In this document: piece after piece, positions 58,413-64,000 of the stretch | Layout of the letters: every line of letters begins with the position of its first letter | Numbering within the stretch: the first letter of the stretch is position 1 | NCBI RefSeq assembly: GCF_001715535.1 | Contig: NZ_CP017015.1 | Location: 124,001 to 188,000, forward strand | DNA from: Spiroplasma helicoides | GTDB taxonomy: Bacteria; Bacillota_I; Bacilli_A; Mycoplasmatales; Mycoplasmataceae | DNA: 64,000 nt | Direction: 5' to 3' | The notes under the pieces: generated by a model | Seen by the model: the letters and a program-made list of their open reading frames with translations, nothing else | Database searches by the model: none | Told to the model about the DNA's origin: nothing | Program-made: the position numbers and the translations under genes

Positions 58413-60236
58413 ATGAGTGTAAAAAGAGAGTTAAATCAGTTAAAAAACTTGATAGGGATTAAAAAATCAATTATCTTAGAAGGTAATGTTGATGATGTAT
58501 ATGAATTAAATGGAAAGTATGTAAATATTCAAGAATATATAATGGAGTTATTTAGTTCCAAAAAATATACAGATAGATTTCTATATGATAGAAATTCAGG
58601 TATAAGAGGAAGCAAACTAAGTAACCTAATCTTAACAAGTGAAGCAAACAATGCAGAAGGGGAAAGTGCAGCATCAGAGTTTGAAGAACTTTTTAATAAC
58701 TCTGGAAGTACAGATGCACAAGAGAAACAAGATACAAACAATATAAAAAATCCTTTACAGTTTTTTTCTGTCCTAAATAAAAACTTAAATAGGGCAGATA
58801 ATAAAAAAATGGGATTTGTTGCAGACTATACAGATTATTTTTTTAGTGATCAATCTTTAGACCAAGACGACAGAGCAGTCTTAACTGAATTTTCAAAAAC
58901 TTTGAAAGAATCTGAGTTTATAATTTCAAAAGTAGATGAATTAAGTAATTGTGTAATTTTTATTACTAAAAAAATTAACCAGCTTCCACCAAGTCTTTAT
59001 TTAAATAATCCAGAAATATTGATTTTATCATTGCCAAAACCAAATAGAGATGAAAGACACAATTTTTTAGCTTCTGTAAAATCTAGAATACAAGTTACAG
59101 ATATAAGCACAGAATTTGATAATATAGTTGACGCAACAGAAGGTTGAACCATTAAAGAACTGTCTCACTTTGTAAAATTTTCATGTAATTTTAATCAGCC
59201 TATACCTTTTAATAAAATGTTTAACATATATAATTTTGGTGAAAAAAGTTCACCATGAGAAGATCTTAGTTATGAAAAAATGTTGAAACTAAAAGATGAG
59301 TTAAGCAAAAGGGTTATTGGACAAGAAGATGCAGTTGATAAAGTTGCAAAAGTTATTTATAAAGCTTTCACAGGTTTAACTGGAATAACTTATTCTGCAA
59401 AAAGAACCAAACCAAAAGGAACTTTATTTTTTGTTGGACCAACAGGAACCGGAAAAACTGAGTTGGCAAAAGCTATTGCACAATTTATCTTTAATGATGA
59501 AGCTAATTTAATTAGATTTGACATGTCTGAATATGGACAAGACAACTCAGATCAAAAACTAATTGGAGCACCTCCAGGTTATGTTGGTTTTGAAGGTGGA
59601 GGACAACTAACAAATTCTGTTAAAGAAAAACCTTTCTCTGTTATTTTATTTGATGAAATTGAAAAAGCACATCCTAAAATGTTTGATAAGTTTTTACAAA
59701 TCTTGGAAGATGGTAGATTAACAGACAACACCGGTCAAACTGTAAGCTTTAGTGAAACATTTATAATATTTACTTCTAATATAGGAGCATCTGAAGTAGT
59801 TCCTAGTGCAAATAAAGAAGACGTGTATAATGAATTTGTAAAAAGAGTACAAAATCACTTTACTTTTGAACTAAATAGACCTGAATTGTTAGGAAGATTC
59901 GGAAACAATATCATTCCTTTTAACTTTATTAAAGATAAAAGTTTAAAAGCTAAAATTGTTAAACAAAAAGTTAGACCTATACAAATAGCAATTTACGAAA
60001 AATATAAAGCTGAACTTCATATTGATTTGCAAGACGAAAGTATTTTAGATAATTTATTAAAAGATGCGGATGAAAGACGTGGTGGAAGAGATGTTTTAAA
60101 CTCATTGGAAACTAATTTAGTAGATCCTTTATCAGAGTTTATTTTTGAAAATCTTCATAAACTTAAAGCTGGTACTAAAATCTTTGCAAAATCTAATACC
60201 GAAAAAAGAAAGTTAGATTTTTTAATAAATGGCTAA
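58413..60236 (+). CDS. Double-AAA ATPase with a Clp-D2 second domain, operon gene 4
   Basis: The protein has 607 residues. Residues 1-285 resemble a classical AAA domain that has lost its P-loop: there is a sensor-1-like strand (CVIFITKKINQLPPSL) and the following LSLPKPNRDER, but no Walker A. Residues about 290-607 are a complete ClpB/ClpC D2 domain: Walker A GPTGTGKT (342-349), Walker B ILFDEIEKAHP (Asp414), sensor 1 FTSNIGA, arginine finger RPELLGRFGN, sensor 2 RRGGRD. No N-domain or ClpP-docking tripeptide is evident. An unfoldase or remodelling motor is likely. Its end overlaps gene 5 by 8 nt. Confidence 0.88.
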
Positions 60237-60825
60237 CATAAACGTTGGTAGATTCTTGATGAATAGTGAAATTGAAGGGCCGGGTACAAGGTTTGTTGTT
60301 TGATTACAAGGTTGTACAATAGGTTGTAAAAGCTGTTGTAATCAAGAATTAATTCCAATGGTTCCAAAGTTTTTAATGCCAGTCAGTTTTTTGTTTGAAA
60401 AAATTAAAGAAGCAAAACAAAAATACAATATAGAAGGAATTACTATATTAGGGGGTGAACCCTTCATTCAACCCGATGGTTTAGAAGAGCTGATTGATCT
60501 TTGTTATGAAAATGATTTAACTATAATTTGTTTTACGGGATATATTTATGAAAATTTAAAAGACGAATATTCTAATATACTTAAAAAAATTGATATTTTA
60601 ATTGATGGCCCTTTTATTGCAAATCAATTAGATATAAAAAGAAGACTAATTGGAAGTAAGAATCAAAGGGTAATTAAAATTACTGATAAATATAAGGATT
60701 GCGACTACTTTGAACAACCACATTCTCAATTTGAAATACAATTGTTTAAAGATAGAGTTATAATAAACGGTGATGGTGTAGCCATCGATAATGAGCACGG
60801 ACAGGTTTGTTTTAAAATAAAATAA
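60229..60825 (+). CDS. Radical-SAM activating enzyme, NrdG-like, operon gene 5
   Basis: This 198-residue protein has the CX3CX2C [4Fe-4S] motif (Cys29, Cys33, Cys36) in the order GCTIGCKSC, followed by GITILGGEPFIQPDG, the usual SAM-binding GGEP region. The size and layout fit glycyl-radical activases such as NrdG or PflA. No glycyl-radical enzyme gene is in the window. The ATG overlaps the end of gene 4 (ATGGCTAA). It may modify a partner protein of this operon; equally it may have an unrelated NrdG role. Confidence 0.85.
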
Positions 60826-60844
60826 AAGAAAGAGGAATTAACTA

Positions 60845-61492
60845 ATGAGCAATACTTATGAATATATTAAAAATAGAAGATCTGCTAAACGATATCAAAC
60901 TGATTTTGAATTATCTGAAAAACAAATTGAAGAAATTTTAGAGGGTATTAGATATTCTCCATCATCATTTGGTATGGAACCTTATAGAGTATATTTCATA
61001 CAAAATCATGAAATTAGAGAAGAACTATGACCTGAATGATGAAATCAACCAGCCGTGAAAGAGTGCAGTGGTTTAATTATATGAACAACATTCAAAGAAA
61101 AATATATGAAAAGCACTGTAATTGATAAACAAATTACAAATATTACAGATCCTCAAAGCGATAAAGCCGAAGCATATATTAAAAATGGGATTGAATCATT
61201 TTTAAAATCTCAAAATACTGATTTTGATAATTGAACAGCACGACAAGTTTATATTTCAATGGGTGTCACTCTAATAATGGCAAAAGAAATGGGACTAGAT
61301 TGTTGTCCAGCAGAAGGTTTTAAAAGAAAAGAGACAGATGATATTCTTGCAAAACATGGAATAATAAATCCAGAAGAAGAACACACTACTTTGGGAATGT
61401 TTATTGGTAAAATCGATACAACAAAACAAAATCACTACTCATACACTAGATACAAAAGACCCAAAGAAGAAGTATATAAAATTATTAAGTAA
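60845..61492 (+). CDS. Nitroreductase-family FMN oxidoreductase
   Basis: The 215-residue protein has the family start (YIKNRRSAKRYQTDFELSEKQ) and FMN-binding pieces (RYSPSSFGMEPYRVY, EMGLDCCPAEGF). NfsB-like enzymes reduce quinones or nitro compounds with NAD(P)H. It starts 19 nt after gene 5 with AGAGGAA as SD, so it could belong to the same transcript, ended by the terminator at 61491. Its function is probably independent. TGA codons at 61027-61039 read as Trp. Confidence 0.9.
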
Positions 61493-61516
61493 AAAAAGTG
61501 TGCAAACACTTTTTTT
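61491..61516 (+). terminator. Bidirectional terminator between convergent nitroreductase and folD
   Basis: Perfect stem AAAAAAAGTGT/ACACTTTTTTT with GCAA loop; the long A and T runs serve both strands. Confidence 0.88.
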
Positions 61517-62354
61517 AATTATTTTTTAAATATAGTTTATATACATTTTCCAAAAGACAAGCTATTGTCATTGGCCCAACTCCACCAGGAACCGGTGTAA
61601 TATATTTCACTATTTCACCAACTTCACTAAAATTTACATCCCCACAGTAATGACCATCAATAAAATTAGCACCAACGTCTATAACCACCGTATTTTTGTT
61701 TATGAAGTTTTTATTTATTAAGTTTGCTGAACCAGCAGCACTTATTAAGATATCTGCATTAGTTGCTATTTCTTCTAAATTTCTTGTTTTTGTATTGCAA
61801 ATTGTTACCGTTGCTGATTTATTTATTAGAATATTAGCCAATGGTTTACCAACTATATTACTTCTCCCAATTATAACTACATTGGAACCAACTAAATTAA
61901 TATTTTTTCATTCTAAAAGTTTAATTATTCCTGATGGTGTAGCCGGATATATATCGGTGTTGTTTAAAACAACATTACCAATTGTTGTAGGGTTAAATCC
62001 ATCAGCGTCTTTGGATGGATATATCAAACTATTTATTGTGTTTGCATTTATTTGTTTAGGCAATGGTAATTGCACAATAATTCCATCAACACTTGTATCT
62101 TCATTTAGTTTTTTGATTTGTAATTCTAATTCTGACTGTGTTATATCTTCTTTTAATTTTATATACTCATTTAACATACCGATATTGTTAGCGCCTTTTA
62201 TTTTGTGTTTTATGTATTTGTTGCTAGCACTATTATCTCCAACTTGAACTATAGCTATTTTTGGTAATCTTTTTTCTTTTATTTTTGATATTTTGTTTTT
62301 TAGACCATCTAAAATTATATTTGATAATTCTTTACCACTAATTATATTTGACAT
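61515..62354 (-). CDS. folD: Bifunctional methylene-THF dehydrogenase/cyclohydrolase
   Basis: It interconverts 5,10-methylene-, methenyl- and 10-formyl-THF using NADP+. The 279 residues keep the catalytic motif SNKYIKHK, the PLPKQINAN segment, the dinucleotide site GRSNIVGKP and PVPGGVGPMT near the end. It is divergent from fhs, with which it forms a one-carbon module that feeds formyl groups for purine and initiator-tRNA synthesis. The single TGA (61905) is Trp. Confidence 0.95.
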
Positions 62355-62430
62355 ATTAACTTTTTTTCCTATTCTAATTACAAATTAATTATATAATTAA
62401 AGCGGACAATTAACAACACAAGGAGAAACC

Positions 62431-63996
62431 ATGGATAAATTATTGAAAACTATTAAAAAACTTAATATTAATGCCGATCAATATGAAATTTGTGGTAAAG
62501 AAATTGCTAAACTAAAGTACTGAAAATTTGAAGATGAAAATAAAAAAGGTAAACTGATTTTAATGACTTCAATAAATCCAACAGCTGCTGGAGAGGGTAA
62601 AACCACCACCGCTATAAGTCTAGCTGATGGGCTAAACTATATTGGCAAAAAAGCTATTCTTGCTCTTAGAGAACCAAGTTTGGGTCCTGTGTTTGGTTCA
62701 AAAGGAACTGCAACAGGTGGAGGACAAAGTATTGTTGAACCAATGGAAAGAATAAACCTTCATTTTACAGGAGACCTTCACGCTATTACTTCAGCAAATA
62801 ATTTAATTTCAGCAACTATTGATAACGAATTATATTGAGGAAATAAATTAAATATTAATTGTGAAAAAATAATATGAAAAAGATGTATGGATTTAAATGA
62901 TAGGTCATTAAGAGAAGTTGAAATAAATATAAAGAAAAACTTAAAGCGAAAAGAGTCATTTACAATAACTGCAGCGAGTAACATAATGACAACTTTGTGC
63001 TTATCAAAAAATTTGAACGATTTTAAACAAAGATTAGAAAACTCAATTGTAGCATATGACAATGATAACAACCCAATCTTTATGGAGCAGCTTAAAATTA
63101 CGGGTGCAGTCTTAGCACTATTGCTATATGCTATTAGACCTAATTTAGTTCTTACTAAATACAACTCTCCAGCTCTTATTCATTTAGGTCCGTTTGCAAA
63201 TATTGCGACAGGAACTAATTCTATTATTTCAACTTCGCTAGGTTTAAAGTTATCTGAATACACTATTGTTGAAAGTGGTTTTGGATCTGATTTAGGTTTT
63301 GAAAAATTTATGAACTTAATAAATTATCAAAATGATTTAGTTCCAGACTGTGTTGTAATGGTAATTACTTTAAGAGCATTAAAACTCCATGACGATTTTA
63401 ACAATAGCTTTAAGCATTTAGAAGCTCACTTAAAGCATGTAACATTATATAATTTAAATTTAGTTGTGGCTATCAATTTTATTGAAGGCGATAGTGTTGA
63501 AGATTTAAAAAAATTACAAGAATGATTAGGGGCAAATAATTATGAATGGGAAATGAATAACGGTTATAATTTAGGACCAAAAGGTTCAGAAGAGTTAGCC
63601 AAAAAAGTGATAAAAGCTTGTGATACTGAACAAAATTTTAAACCACTTATTACTCCAACTGATAGCATAATTGAAAAAATAAATAAAGTCGTTAAAAACT
63701 TTTATTACTTAAATGAATTTATAATAGAAGATGAATGCCTTGAAAAAATCAAAGTATTAGAAAAATCAGAATACAAAGATTATCCAATTTGCATGGTGAA
63801 AGATCATAGTAATATAGATGGAAATATTACAAAGGATAAGAATTACGTTTTAAAAATCAAAAATGTTGAAGTTAACAGTGGAGCTAAATTTATTTTAGTA
63901 TATACCAACAATATTTTTAGTATGCCAGGACTTAGTAAAGATGCTAACTATAAAAATATTTATTTATTAGACTATAAAATTGTTGGCTTAAAATAG
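62431..63996 (+). CDS. fhs: Formate-tetrahydrofolate ligase
   Basis: It makes 10-formyl-THF from formate, THF and ATP. The 521 residues carry the nucleotide motif [11 protein letters not shown] (canonical PTPAGEGKTT), [20 protein letters not shown], and [14 protein letters not shown]. It is about 35 residues shorter than the usual ~555, with trimmed loops. SD AAGGAG sits 5 nt before the ATG. The stop TAG is followed by GGAGG at the window end, so another gene continues downstream, presumably co-transcribed. Confidence 0.95.
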
Positions 63997-64000
63997 GAGG
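63996..64000 (+). promoter_or_regulatory. SD of a gene beyond the window
   Basis: GGAGG directly overlaps the fhs stop, implying a coupled downstream start outside the window. Confidence 0.6.

Overview
The window comes from a wall-less, AT-rich mollicute that reads TGA as tryptophan (translation table 4). TGA interrupts almost every long frame exactly where a protein family expects Trp; the clearest case is thioredoxin, whose W-C-G-P-C active site is written with a TGA. Lipoproteins with MKKLL...C leaders, a KtrAB potassium system, a PotC-PotD fusion, a complete folD/fhs pair and compact CCA-encoding tRNA arrays fit Spiroplasma or the related Mesoplasma/Entomoplasma group. The species cannot be named from the sequence alone. 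All gene coordinates here join frames across TGA.

Layout. 1-2721: PTS IIA, a J-like domain fused to a CPBP intramembrane protease, and a pseudouridine synthase. 2760-6361: two large polytopic membrane proteins. 6370-11559: ligA and gatCAB, tightly packed. 11604-11734: a candidate structured small RNA. 11763-15144: ktrA (minus), a membrane protein and a fused ABC exporter. 15409-16539: a Tyr/Asn/Arg/Asp-rich low-complexity protein, followed by about 0.8 kb without a gene. 17362-23100: a lone ABC ATPase (minus), ktrB and a P-type ATPase. 23196-31299: a surface-protein cluster with two paralogous 230-aa membrane proteins, a giant FtsX-like permease and two lipoproteins. 31477-32080: six tRNA genes. 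32190-34189: two HAD phosphatases around thioredoxin. 34272-39632: a 41-codon leader ORF and the potA-potB-potCD polyamine importer. 39694-41393: tRNA-Cys, an acetyltransferase and nine more tRNA genes. 41472-48556: an ABC exporter (minus), tRNA-Ile, a MATE transporter and an MgtA-type Mg2+ ATPase with a possible leader peptide. 48672-51089: leuS. 51190-61492: an operon of unknown function. 61515-63996: divergent folD and fhs, with a strong Shine-Dalgarno (SD) sequence at the window end for a gene beyond it.

The best candidate for an undescribed system is the five-gene operon at 51190-60825. It encodes an UPF1/Dna2-like SF1 helicase, a 756-aa protein with a possible winged helix, a 361-aa coiled-coil protein, a double-AAA ATPase (first domain without a P-loop, second domain Clp-D2-like) and a small radical-SAM activating enzyme. 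The genes are 0-9 nt apart or overlap, with one promoter in front; a nitroreductase may be a sixth member. A nucleic-acid-directed defence or quality-control machine is an inference, not shown.

The second most interesting element is the potA leader. It is a small ORF ending in three rare Leu codons (CTC CTC CTG) whose bases are complementary both to its own SD and to the potA SD, and it ends in a strong hairpin. This has the layout of translational attenuation. Others are the degenerate-J/CPBP fusion, the PotC-PotD fusion with a long coiled-coil linker, the paralogous membrane proteins with an identical C-terminal tail, and the prion-like protein.
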